From a virus, in the IMG/VR virus record IMGVR_UViG_3300042691_032448, positions 1-24,996 of that record: DNA of 24,996 bases; one strand, written 5' to 3'. The stretch's first letter is position 1; the number at the start of each line of letters is the position of its first letter. Positions 1 to 5,903 of this stretch are shown in pieces. The notes under the pieces are model-generated. The model ran no database searches and was not told where the DNA came from. It worked only from the letters and a program-made list of their open reading frames with translations. Made by a program: the position numbers and the translations under genes.

Positions 1-17
1 CGATTTCACTCTTTAGT

Positions 18-44
18 GGGGCCTGGTATTACCTACCGGGCTCT
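18..44 (+). terminator. Stem-loop at left edge, possible terminator
   Basis: Positions 18-28 can pair with 34-44 around a 5-base loop, giving an 11-bp stem with three G-U pairs. It is followed by a T/G-rich stretch rather than a clean T-run. It could end an upstream transcript outside the window or be a leader structure of the first gene. Sequence alone does not separate these. Confidence 0.35.
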
Positions 45-71
45 ACTTAGGGGTGGGTTTGTTTGTATTCG

Positions 72-87
72 TGATCACATTTGATCA
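72..87. promoter_or_regulatory. Paired TGATCA palindromes, operator candidate
   Basis: Two copies of the self-complementary hexamer TGATCA lie at 72-77 and 82-87, exactly 10 bp apart (one helical turn). They sit in the 197-base gene-free leader ahead of the first gene. Same-face spacing is typical of dimer-binding operators, but no regulator is identified. The rest of 1-197 holds a hairpin at 18-44 and no convincing promoter hexamers; a GAGGG/CCCTC inverted repeat lies near 151-166. Confidence 0.25.
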
Positions 88-197
88 TGGTGCAAAGTTT
101 CGTTTCTGCGTTTGTGTGTGACGCTCTCACTGTGTGTTACGATGCACACTGAGGGCCTCTACCCTCACCTTTTAGTACAGTTTCACAGGTACAACGT

Positions 198-503
198 ATG
201 ACTGAACTGACAATCAAGACCAACAATCAGCCGCGCCCGCTGTTCAATCCCTGCGAACTTTCGCAGTCTCAGCGTGCCAAACTGCGCCGCCAATTTGATT
301 GGATGAGCGATGAAGAGTTTGACCACAATTGTTCATTCTTTCTCTATCGCGGTTGGTATTACAACCTCTGTGACTTCCTGACTAACACTAACCCTGACGG
401 TATGTTTAAGGGTTGGCACGGTATCGCTAGTGATTCTTACTTCACAGGAACGCTAGTCAAACTGTGCGGCAACGATGTAATCGTCGGCCGTTATTCTTCC
501 TGA
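198..503 (+). CDS. Small protein of unknown function (101 aa)
   Basis: A 101-residue soluble protein, first gene of the small-gene run. No signal peptide or membrane segment is seen. It is rich in aromatic residues around positions 47-62 (FFLYRGWYYNLCDF) and has a second conserved-looking block near 72-86 (GWHGIASDSYFTGTLVK). The style resembles small proteins carried by cyanophages, but I cannot name a family. The ATG at 198 is the only sensible start. It has no Shine-Dalgarno sequence and is preceded by an A/C-rich leader, as are most genes here. Confidence 0.75.
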   Translation: MTELTIKTNNQPRPLFNPCELSQSQRAKLRRQFDWMSDEEFDHNCSFFLYRGWYYNLCDFLTNTNPDGMFKGWHGIASDSYFTGTLVKLCGNDVIVGRYSS

Positions 504-534
504 TTACTGTAACTAACACCATCGCAATTTGATC

Positions 535-933
535 ATGACAACCACACTCGCACCTTGCAAACTCGAATGGAGTGCTTATTGGCAGTGGGACGGTGAACCT
601 GGCATTGGCGGAATCTACACTCAGGAAGTTACTTTCTACACAGACGATAACTATAGATTCACTGTGTCATTCCGTGTCGGTGAGGGTAGGACTCTTGGCC
701 TACTGTTCGCTGAGGTTATAACTATCAATCCGCAGTTTGAGTCTCAGACAATGCACTATTGTCTCGGTCAGTTTTACAGGAACTCGGGCGCAAAAGTATT
801 CGCACAGTTTGCACTTGATCACTTCATGCAAACTGAAACATGGTCTGCGTGCCCGTCATTTAACTGCGTTGATTACATCAACGGCGACCCGTTTACTCTC
901 TCGGGTGATGAAATTGTTAGCGACATTGACTGA
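535..933 (+). CDS. Hypothetical protein (132 aa)
   Basis: A 132-residue soluble protein with many aromatic and beta-prone residues and an acidic C-terminus. No motif is recognised. I chose the ATG at 535; an in-frame TTG at 529 would add only two residues. The start lies in the context gatcATGa, which recurs before several genes here, and there is no Shine-Dalgarno sequence. The gene sits 31 bases after its upstream neighbour and 25 bases before the next, consistent with one transcript. Confidence 0.7.
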   Translation: MTTTLAPCKLEWSAYWQWDGEPGIGGIYTQEVTFYTDDNYRFTVSFRVGEGRTLGLLFAEVITINPQFESQTMHYCLGQFYRNSGAKVFAQFALDHFMQTETWSACPSFNCVDYINGDPFTLSGDEIVSDID

Positions 934-958
934 TTCAACCACCATCAACTAACACACA

Positions 959-1273
959 ATGGCTCACGCAATCGACACAGTTGCTGCACGCGAACTAGAA
1001 GTGTACGCAGTCAACTTCTCATCCGCTCACTACAACAGTGTGGGTAAGACTCTATCTAAGTTCTACAAACAGGGTACGTTTAACCTCGACCGGGCTATTG
1101 CTTACATCGAGCGTTACTTACTTGTACCAGCTGCTAAAGACTACAAACTCTGCCATGGTTCTATGTCTACACCGTGGAACGCAATGTTTCCCAAACCTGA
1201 GCGCCTTGTAGCTGCAGAATCTATCGCTCACAGCTTCGTTTCTGAGTTTCGTTTAGGTAACTTTTGGTCATGA
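959..1273 (+). CDS. Hypothetical protein (104 aa)
   Basis: A 104-residue, mainly helical-looking soluble protein with no recognisable motif. The ATG at 959 follows an A/C-rich leader (accatcaactaacacaca) without a Shine-Dalgarno sequence. The stop codon TGA at 1271-1273 overlaps the ATG of the next gene as ATGA, suggesting translational coupling. Confidence 0.7.
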   Translation: MAHAIDTVAARELEVYAVNFSSAHYNSVGKTLSKFYKQGTFNLDRAIAYIERYLLVPAAKDYKLCHGSMSTPWNAMFPKPERLVAAESIAHSFVSEFRLGNFWS

Positions 1274-1494
1274 CTAACAACATCGACGACACTTACATCA
1301 TCATGGATGATCTCATCAACAAGCAATTCACCCTGCAGCGTGATGTTCTAGCTAGCTGGAATGAGCTACACAAGATGAAACTCAAGCACGAAGCTTTGTT
1401 ATCCGAACTGCGCAACGTTCGTGAGCAGATTAAGTATGAATCAGAGCCATCTCTGTTTGATCAAATGTTCGGCGAACTAGAACCTAGCCGCTAA
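1270..1494 (+). CDS. Small coiled-coil protein (74 aa)
   Basis: A 74-residue protein, predicted from composition to be mostly alpha-helical with heptad-like spacing of Leu and charged residues (about residues 20-60). The ATG at 1270 overlaps the previous stop as ATGA; a TTG two codons upstream is possible but less likely. Its own stop codon (TAA, 1492-1494) falls in the loop of the first copy of the intercistronic hairpin repeat. Function unknown. Confidence 0.65.
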   Translation: MTNNIDDTYIIMDDLINKQFTLQRDVLASWNELHKMKLKHEALLSELRNVREQIKYESEPSLFDQMFGELEPSR

Positions 1495-1514
1495 CGCGGG
1501 CCAACTCACACAAT
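1488..1514 (+). repeat. Intercistronic leader hairpin repeat, copy 1
   Basis: CCGCTAACGCGGG at 1488-1500 (4-bp stem, UAAC loop) is followed by CCAACTCACACAAT at 1501-1514. The same unit recurs at 2575 and 3082. The hairpin-region start is 42-43 bases before the ATG at 1530. In this copy the loop contains the stop codon of the preceding gene. Confidence 0.8.
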
Positions 1515-1529
1515 ACCAACACAATCACC

Positions 1530-1811
1530 ATGAAACTTTCCGTCTTTGACCTCCACCGTGGCTACGCAGACTACGTTGAGCTGCCATCAGGCAGGTGCGT
1601 TAATGTCCACGTCGCTCGCTTACCTAACGTCACTGAGGTTCACGTTCAAGCTAACAGCGAACAGTGGCCGCAAGAGTACAGCGACACGTTCCTACATTGC
1701 AAGCGTTGTGTAAACGTGTTTCACAGTGCATCGAAGTCACTAACTCACGAAGAGATTGAGTATCTGCAGGATCGCTACTTCCGCCCTTACGAAGAACTTA
1801 CCTTTGCTTGA
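1530..1811 (+). CDS. Hypothetical protein (93 aa)
   Basis: A 93-residue soluble protein. It has an N-terminal beta-rich half (MKLSVFDLHRGYADYVEL) and a C-terminal helical half that includes a CKRC pair at about residues 57-60. A single such pair does not make a zinc site. The ATG at 1530 follows the repeat leader and lacks a Shine-Dalgarno sequence. The next gene starts two bases after its stop. Confidence 0.65.
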   Translation: MKLSVFDLHRGYADYVELPSGRCVNVHVARLPNVTEVHVQANSEQWPQEYSDTFLHCKRCVNVFHSASKSLTHEEIEYLQDRYFRPYEELTFA

Positions 1812-1813
1812 TT

Positions 1814-1981
1814 ATGTATTACATCCAACGTCGCTCAATCAACCACAACTACTTAGAAACTGTGGATGAATTCGAGTCTCGCAAGGAAGCTACTGCCACG
1901 CTGCACGAGTATCAGCTTTGCGACTATTCAGCTCACTACTACATCAGCTCACGTTGCTGTAAAGCATGGAGGGAATCATGA
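1814..1981 (+). CDS. Very small phage-type protein (55 aa)
   Basis: A 55-residue frame with ATG at 1814-1816 and TGA at 1979-1981, fitting exactly between its neighbours: two bases after one stop and overlapping the next start as ATGA. The C-terminal block AHYYISSRCCKAW and the middle VDEFESRKEA look conserved. I recall similar blocks in small proteins of cyanophages and other phages, but cannot name a family or function. The tight packing is the main evidence that it is real. Confidence 0.6.
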   Translation: MYYIQRRSINHNYLETVDEFESRKEATATLHEYQLCDYSAHYYISSRCCKAWRES

Positions 1982-2211
1982 AACTAACTATCGAATACGA
2001 AGTTACAACATCGTTCAGAATCACCATCGAGCGTGACGCAATCCCAGAAAGTCACGATGCTTTGCTTGACTCAATAACTCGTGATGAACTAGCTGAAGCT
2101 CCTATGGAAGTTAATGAGATTGAGTGGGGCCACATTAAAGAGGCATGGCGATCTTCAAGCCCCGAGACTACTTACGTCTTTGATGAGAACAATGATGTTG
2201 TTTTCCCATGA
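1978..2211 (+). CDS. Hypothetical protein (77 aa)
   Basis: A 77-residue acidic protein. The N-terminal half is beta-prone (KLTIEYEVTTSFRITIE) and a block near residues 48-62 contains EWGHIKEAWRSS. I chose the ATG at 1978 over the in-frame ATG at 1966 because GGAGGG (about 1968-1973) lies at good Shine-Dalgarno spacing, one of few such sites here. That start also overlaps the upstream stop as ATGA. Function unknown; the pattern resembles small cyanophage proteins. Confidence 0.65.
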   Translation: MKLTIEYEVTTSFRITIERDAIPESHDALLDSITRDELAEAPMEVNEIEWGHIKEAWRSSSPETTYVFDENNDVVFP

Positions 2212-2372
2212 CACAAACACAGTTCGACAAACTCTACACAGCTATCTACGAAGCTTATGAGTTTGCAGCACTTAAAGATGAGTACGTTCGGTCAACTTTA
2301 GGTGATGCACTTGATCACATGATCCTGCTCAAACAACAGAAACTTATCCGCCCTGACAATGAAGCAAACTGA
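2208..2372 (+). CDS. Very small helical protein (54 aa)
   Basis: A 54-residue frame with ATG at 2208 overlapping the previous TGA as ATGA, and stop at 2370-2372. The sequence is a plausible helical protein (MTQTQFDKLYTAIYEAYEF at the start). It fills what would otherwise be a gap in a tightly packed run and overlaps the next gene by 14 bases. Function unknown. Confidence 0.55.
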   Translation: MTQTQFDKLYTAIYEAYEFAALKDEYVRSTLGDALDHMILLKQQKLIRPDNEAN

Positions 2373-2574
2373 CAATCTTATCCGCGAACAAACTACAGCA
2401 ATCGACCTGTGGACACTGCTGCACGATGCAGAACAAATCGTAGTTAATCACGCTTACTTCTACGCCCGTATGCACCAACGTCTGCAAGATCTTATGAATG
2501 TCGTTGAGTCTTACCAAACAGCGATTGAATTGAAACTCGAACAGGAGAACATCGACAGCGACTACTTAGCTTGA
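2359..2574 (+). CDS. Small helical protein (71 aa)
   Basis: A 71-residue, leucine- and glutamate-rich, probably all-helical protein with coiled-coil tendency over residues 15-65. The start ATG at 2359 overlaps the preceding gene. Immediately after its TGA begins the second copy of the hairpin repeat. Function unknown. Confidence 0.6.
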   Translation: MKQTDNLIREQTTAIDLWTLLHDAEQIVVNHAYFYARMHQRLQDLMNVVESYQTAIELKLEQENIDSDYLA

Positions 2575-2603
2575 CCCGCTAAAGCGGGGCCAACTCACAC
2601 AAT
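2575..2603 (+). repeat. Intercistronic leader hairpin repeat, copy 2
   Basis: CCCGCTAAAGCGGGG at 2575-2589 (5-bp stem, UAAA loop) followed by CCAACTCACACAAT at 2590-2603. It begins directly after a stop codon and 44 bases before the ATG at 2619. Copies 1 and 3 have a UAAC loop. Confidence 0.85.
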
Positions 2604-2618
2604 TACACTACCCTCACC

Positions 2619-3077
2619 ATGGCTAACCACATAGAAGGAACGATCCCTAACTTCCACGAGTTTCTAGACAGTAAACCTAATTGGGTAGAACTTTCTGCTA
2701 AACGTGACGCCGCTCGCAAAGCCTGGCAAGACAGAAACAATCAGTCGCACAAACTAGTTAAGGCCACGCACTTTACGCAAGCTGCTGAGATTCTTGAGAA
2801 CCGAACGGTTGTGCATTATCAGGCGTGCATGGATGAGGATCAGAGCACTGCTATTTACAAGTGGACTGGTATTCACCCAGAGCTAAGCGTTGAGATCTAC
2901 AACGAAGTAATCGAGCACCTTAGAGATCAAGCCTTTCTGATCTACGAGGAACTCAGAGAATACAAGGCAGAGACAAATCGGCTCGAAGGTGAATACAACC
3001 TGGCACAATCTATGGTCAGCAAACTGTATGACGAGCTCAGGGAGGAGTACAACAAACTGCAACGCTCTAAAGAGTAA
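2619..3077 (+). CDS. Coiled-coil protein of unknown function (152 aa)
   Basis: A 152-residue, highly charged, mainly alpha-helical protein. Residues 100-150 have strong coiled-coil character with alternating Glu/Lys/Leu/Tyr and no prolines. There is no signal peptide or known motif. The ATG at 2619 follows the second repeat leader, and the third copy follows the stop. It is the largest gene of the first 3 kb. Confidence 0.75.
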   Translation: MANHIEGTIPNFHEFLDSKPNWVELSAKRDAARKAWQDRNNQSHKLVKATHFTQAAEILENRTVVHYQACMDEDQSTAIYKWTGIHPELSVEIYNEVIEHLRDQAFLIYEELREYKAETNRLEGEYNLAQSMVSKLYDELREEYNKLQRSKE

Positions 3078-3081
3078 CCAA

Positions 3082-3109
3082 CCCGCTAACGCGGGGCCAA
3101 CTCACACAG
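3082..3109 (+). repeat. Intercistronic leader hairpin repeat, copy 3
   Basis: CCCGCTAACGCGGGG at 3082-3096 (5-bp stem, UAAC loop) followed by CCAACTCACACAG at 3097-3109. It starts 43 bases before the ATG at 3125, the same spacing as the other two copies. It lies between two genes whose products are unrelated. Confidence 0.85.
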
Positions 3110-3124
3110 TTACAACAACATCAC

Positions 3125-3442
3125 ATGAAACGATTGCTCTTGTTGTTCCCTCTGATGTTCACCAACCCTGTCAACGCTCGCCCAGTAACTGCAACTGTTT
3201 ATCACGAATGGTACCACGCGAGAGAAACTTATTGCGGGCAGACTTATCAGCACTGGGGTGTATCTGCTGCTCACCCATGGTTGCCTTGCGGTACACAAGT
3301 TCGAGTCACACACAAAGGTCGCACGCTTACTGTGCCAATCACAGATCGCTGTGACTGTAACTCGATCGACCTATCAGCCGGCGCAGCCTACAGGCTAGGC
3401 GTACCTATTGATGGGATCGCAACAGTATCCATTCACTACTAA
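3125..3442 (+). CDS. Exported RlpA-like double-psi beta-barrel protein
   Basis: A 105-residue protein with a signal peptide (Lys-Arg then a Leu/Phe core, likely cut after NA near residue 18). The rest matches a minimal RlpA/expansin-like double-psi beta-barrel: CGQ at 37-39, AAHPWLPCGTQVRV (48-61), DRCDC (74-78), IDLS (81-84) and a LGVPIDGIATV tail. Family members act on peptidoglycan, some as lytic transglycosylases. His50 and Asp74 are kept, but an expected acidic residue near position 39 appears as Gln, so catalysis is uncertain. Four cysteines (37, 55, 76, 78) suggest disulfides. It would work in the periplasm or cell wall and fits the envelope genes at 5177-7121. Confidence 0.8.
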   Translation: MKRLLLLFPLMFTNPVNARPVTATVYHEWYHARETYCGQTYQHWGVSAAHPWLPCGTQVRVTHKGRTLTVPITDRCDCNSIDLSAGAAYRLGVPIDGIATVSIHY

Positions 3443-3451
3443 CACAGCGCC

Positions 3452-3479
3452 TTGACTGTTCCGACAGGCATGGTACAGT
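3452..3479 (+). promoter_or_regulatory. Sigma-70-type promoter
   Basis: TTGACT at 3452-3457 and TACAGT at 3474-3479 are separated by 16 bases. Transcription would start near 3486, about 43 bases ahead of the ATG at 3529. This argues against the in-frame GTG at 3478 as the start of that gene. Confidence 0.6.
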
Positions 3480-3528
3480 GTCCAAGCCTCTCATCTCATC
3501 ACATTTTCTACGGTCATCACTTCTCATC

Positions 3529-3753
3529 ATGGCAAATCACATCCCTTACGATCTTTACACCTTGGATTGGCACTCCCTCGCATACCACACGCTCGCTCGA
3601 TTCAAGCAAATCGTGCAGCGCGACAACATGCTTCCACCTGACGTATGCGAACAAATCGAAGACAACATCATTCCTGCACTTGAGTATCTCGAAGGGTGGG
3701 AACCTACAGATGACATGATTCAAGCCCACATCGACTCTCACGGAATGATCTGA
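3529..3753 (+). CDS. Hypothetical protein (74 aa)
   Basis: A 74-residue acidic, helical-looking protein. I chose the ATG at 3529 because the promoter -10 box at 3474-3479 would place any start at GTG 3478 upstream of the transcript. The context catcATGg is like other starts here. No motif is recognised. It opens a four-gene run (3529-4670) that probably forms one transcript from that promoter. Confidence 0.65.
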   Translation: MANHIPYDLYTLDWHSLAYHTLARFKQIVQRDNMLPPDVCEQIEDNIIPALEYLEGWEPTDDMIQAHIDSHGMI

Positions 3754-3956
3754 TGATTCAACTCGTTGTAGATGATGAGTATGGCGTACCTTTCGCCATC
3801 GACACATTCTTAACTGTGGATGATGCCCGCGACGCACTTAATCAGCTGGAGTGCTCTCTCGAAGACTGCATAACTTCAGCCCGTGCGCATTATTTGATGC
3901 AAGCAATCGACCAACTTAAAGCCTCAATCGCAGAACATGAAGATGGTGACGATTAA
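3753..3956 (+). CDS. Hypothetical protein (67 aa)
   Basis: A 67-residue acidic protein with a beta-prone N-terminus (IQLVVDDEYGVPFAIDTF), then helices. The ATG at 3753 shares one base with the upstream TGA, and its 3' end overlaps the next gene by 20 bases, so the three genes are probably translationally coupled. No family recognised. Confidence 0.6.
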   Translation: MIQLVVDDEYGVPFAIDTFLTVDDARDALNQLECSLEDCITSARAHYLMQAIDQLKASIAEHEDGDD

Positions 3957-4302
3957 CACCAACGAAGGTGCTTTCAAAATCCCTACTAAATGGATGGGAG
4001 AAGCTCTTGCAGTCCACCGACCTGTTGTTGGTTTCGGTGGCAAACTCAGCAAGGAGAAATGCACTTGGACGATTACTCACATCGAATCAGGAATGACTGC
4101 CGGTAGGTACAACGGCTCCATGCACGAAGCAATCAAATTAGCTAAGGCATGGGATCTCACATTTAGAGATGAACTACCTGGCCCAGAACCTGATGCAAAA
4201 TCGTGGGTGCATAAGGATCAGTGGCTTAGCCAAGTTCGTCAGTTCAGCCCAATCGCTTCACCTAATTCCTTTGAAGCTGTAGTCAACCATTACATCGCTT
4301 AA
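3937..4302 (+). CDS. Hypothetical protein (121 aa)
   Basis: A 121-residue soluble protein. Residues 45-75 (TWTITHIESGMTAGRYNGSMHEAIKLAKAWD) resemble the compact beta-beta-alpha layout of many small phage proteins, but no family can be named. ATGs at 3937 and 3943 are both possible starts; the first is used. It overlaps the upstream gene by 20 bases and ends two bases before the next ATG. Confidence 0.65.
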   Translation: MKMVTINTNEGAFKIPTKWMGEALAVHRPVVGFGGKLSKEKCTWTITHIESGMTAGRYNGSMHEAIKLAKAWDLTFRDELPGPEPDAKSWVHKDQWLSQVRQFSPIASPNSFEAVVNHYIA

Positions 4303-4304
4303 TC

Positions 4305-4670
4305 ATGAGAACCATCGAAAAGAAGATGCTCTCCGCAATCATGGAGCGCAAGAACTTCAGCCTTGATAACACTCGGGTTGAGTGTATTCACTTTCCCCAT
4401 CCTGTGGACAGCGAAGATCGCATCATCGACCGCTGCAATGTTTACCTGCACAACAACCTCATCGCCACGGTGACTCCTGATGAAGTAACAGTCAACAACT
4501 GCGGGTGGCGGACAGCTACAACCAAGTCACGCCTGCACGTTATTTTGCGTGAGTTTTGCGGTGCCTGTGTGTCACAAACTAATTTTGAGTGGTTTCTAAC
4601 TACAGGTAGTGACGTGATCCCCATGCAAGATCGGCAGGATTACACTGTCCGCCGTGTTCCTGCGTACTAA
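4305..4670 (+). CDS. Conserved-looking phage protein (121 aa)
   Basis: A 121-residue protein whose middle reads VNNCGWRTATTKSRLHVIL (about 64-82), preceded by VYLHNNLIATVT. I recall this CGW(R)T-TTK-RL arrangement from uncharacterised cyanophage proteins. No function is known to me. Two further cysteines lie near 86-89. The start context taatcATGag matches those at 8823 and 16209. Its last four bases overlap the stop of the convergent gene at 4667-4873. Confidence 0.7.
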   Translation: MRTIEKKMLSAIMERKNFSLDNTRVECIHFPHPVDSEDRIIDRCNVYLHNNLIATVTPDEVTVNNCGWRTATTKSRLHVILREFCGACVSQTNFEWFLTTGSDVIPMQDRQDYTVRRVPAY

Positions 4671-4873
4671 ACACCCTTAACCACAACGCCACTGATCTGA
4701 TCCATCAACTGCTTCATCGTGCCTTCACCAGGATTGGGTATTTCACCTTTGCGGATCATGTCGTAGATCAAACGAGCTTCTTCACGATGCCGAGACCTTT
4801 CTTCAGGTGTCATAGCTACAGCATCTGACTCCATGCCAACCATGTAATCACTCAAGAACGCATTAGGATCCAC
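4667..4873 (-). CDS. Small minus-strand protein (68 aa)
   Basis: A 68-residue acidic, helical protein (MTPEERSRHREEARLIYDMIRKGEI near the middle) on the minus strand. It is convergent with the gene ending at 4670 and divergent from the winged-helix gene at 4920. The start is taken as GTG at 4873, the first in-frame start after an upstream TGA; an internal ATG near residue 11 is possible. No ribosome binding site lies next to GTG, but a strong one (AAGGAGGGG) lies about 34 bases upstream, positioned for a different frame. Real coding is supported by composition and by the otherwise empty 250 bases. Function unknown. Confidence 0.55.
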   Translation of the reverse strand: MDPNAFLSDYMVGMESDAVAMTPEERSRHREEARLIYDMIRKGEIPNPGEGTMKQLMDQISGVVVKGV

Positions 4874-4901
4874 GGCTGGTCTTCACCACTACAACCAGCA
4901 T
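4863..4901 (-). promoter_or_regulatory. Leader mini-ORF with strong Shine-Dalgarno
   Basis: On the minus strand AAGGAGGGG (4915-4907) precedes an ATG at 4901-4899 by five bases. That ATG opens a 12-codon frame (MLVVVVKTSRGS) ending in TAA at 4865-4863. It overlaps the GTG start at 4873 in another frame. It could be a leader peptide coupling translation, the true start joined by a +1 shift, or a one-base sequence error. Confidence 0.4.
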
Positions 4902-4919
4902 ACCAACCCCTCCTTACCC

Positions 4920-5174
4920 GTGGTATCTCTCAGGCTCAGAACAAACCAGCGCAACATCTTGCGCTTAGTTGCCCAACACGAACAACGCAACCCTGAAGAA
5001 CCTTGTTATCTCGGCAAGGTTACAGCTAGCAGGCAGAACGTCTTTCTCAAAGCTGTCCACTCTCTGGAAGAGAAGCAACTTGTACAGATACACCGTACAA
5101 GTGACAACTTCAGAGCATGGACAATTAAACTTTTGATTCCACTGGAGGATGTTATTCCTCAGTCTCTCAACTAA
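4920..5174 (+). CDS. Winged-helix DNA-binding protein (84 aa)
   Basis: An 84-residue protein with the layout of a minimal winged helix-turn-helix. There is an N-terminal helix (NQRNILRLVAQHEQ), a likely helix-turn-helix over about 30-55, including RQNVFLKAVHSLEEKQLV, and a beta-wing (VQIHRT..NFRAWTIKL). It is probably a transcriptional regulator, perhaps of the divergent minus-strand gene or of the envelope cluster that follows three bases later. The start is GTG at 4920 without a Shine-Dalgarno sequence. The family call rests on pattern only. Confidence 0.6.
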   Translation: MVSLRLRTNQRNILRLVAQHEQRNPEEPCYLGKVTASRQNVFLKAVHSLEEKQLVQIHRTSDNFRAWTIKLLIPLEDVIPQSLN

Positions 5175-5176
5175 CC

Positions 5177-5455
5177 ATGAAGCTCCTTACTTCCTTACTT
5201 CTCACTTCTTTGGCTTCTCTTGTTGTAGCCACGCCGGCTAAAGCTCAGTGGGCTATGACTTGCACCCGTGAGTACAACAGCTCAGTTAATCTTCGAAACC
5301 AACCATCAACACGCGCAACAATCATCGCGTCAATTCCTAACGAAAGTTACGTCCGTGCACTTACATGGGTGTGGGGCGCAGACAAAATGCGTTGGTGGAA
5401 GACTGAGTACAACGGACTCATCGGTTGGATGCGCTCTGATTACCTTTGCAGATAA
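5177..5455 (+). CDS. Exported SH3b-domain protein
   Basis: A 92-residue protein. Residues 1-24 form a clear signal peptide (MKLLTSLLLTSLASLVVATPAKA, AxA cleavage). The remainder is one bacterial SH3 (SH3_3-like) domain: VNLRNQPSTRATIIASIP, then WWKTEYNGLIGWMRSDYL. Such domains often bind cell-wall peptides. Two cysteines (mature N-terminus and near the C-terminus) could form a disulfide. It is followed by an anchored Pro-rich protein and an L,D-transpeptidase-like protein, so a cell-wall role is likely. Confidence 0.8.
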   Translation: MKLLTSLLLTSLASLVVATPAKAQWAMTCTREYNSSVNLRNQPSTRATIIASIPNESYVRALTWVWGADKMRWWKTEYNGLIGWMRSDYLCR

Positions 5456-5476
5456 ATCACAAACAGTATAAACATC

Positions 5477-5896
5477 ATGCTTCGAAAATTAGGTTGGGTA
5501 GCAGCTGGCCTTGGTGCCTTTGTTGTGGCTTCTGTTGGTGTAAATCTCCTCAGTATGGTTGTATCTGCCCTGATACCGGGCGCATCAGAAGACAAGCCTG
5601 GCAAGCTTGAACCGGACCCGCAACAGCAATCTAAAGCTGAGTGGCTTCAACAACTAGAGGGAGGCGGTCCTACTGAGACCAAAGAGACTAAAACCGAAAC
5701 TCAAACAGAAGCGGCACCAAAAGCAGCTCAGCAACCTGCGGCGAGCCCAGCAACTGAACCAGCTCCTGTGTTTCAACCAGCTAACCCGGCCCCTATGGCA
5801 GCTCCTCCAGCGCCTAGAGTAGGTCCGGGCAATTATGACGCACCCTCACCTTACACTGCACCTCCAGTGATCCAGTCAGGCCCTGGCAACATGTAA
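5477..5896 (+). CDS. Membrane-anchored Pro/Ala-rich protein
   Basis: A 139-residue protein. It has an N-terminal hydrophobic segment (about 7-33, GWVAAGLGAFVVASVGVN onwards), then a low-complexity tail rich in Pro, Ala, Glu, Thr and Gln. Short GPGN motifs recur near residues 116 and 136. The topology suggests an inner-membrane anchor with an extended periplasmic linker, a design seen in TonB-like and envelope-spanning proteins. No catalytic domain is present. It lies 22 bases after the SH3b gene and 8 bases before the transpeptidase gene. Confidence 0.7.
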   Translation: MLRKLGWVAAGLGAFVVASVGVNLLSMVVSALIPGASEDKPGKLEPDPQQQSKAEWLQQLEGGGPTETKETKTETQTEAAPKAAQQPAASPATEPAPVFQPANPAPMAAPPAPRVGPGNYDAPSPYTAPPVIQSGPGNM

Positions 5897-5903
5897 CTAA
5901 CTA

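Noticed and set aside
737-952. 71-residue frame overlapping the 535-933 gene
   Set aside because: It lies almost wholly within the better-supported gene in another frame, and its composition is Ser/Thr/Arg-rich, as expected of an out-of-frame translation.
1488-3109. The three hairpin repeats as a CRISPR-like array or as terminators
   Set aside because: Spacing is set by intervening genes, not by uniform spacers. No T-run follows the stems, which are only 4-5 bp, so neither interpretation fits.
3297-3310. GTTCGAGTC resembling a tRNA T-loop
   Set aside because: It lies inside the RlpA-like coding sequence and no cloverleaf stems can be drawn around it. A similar GGTTCGACC near 17057 is also coding.
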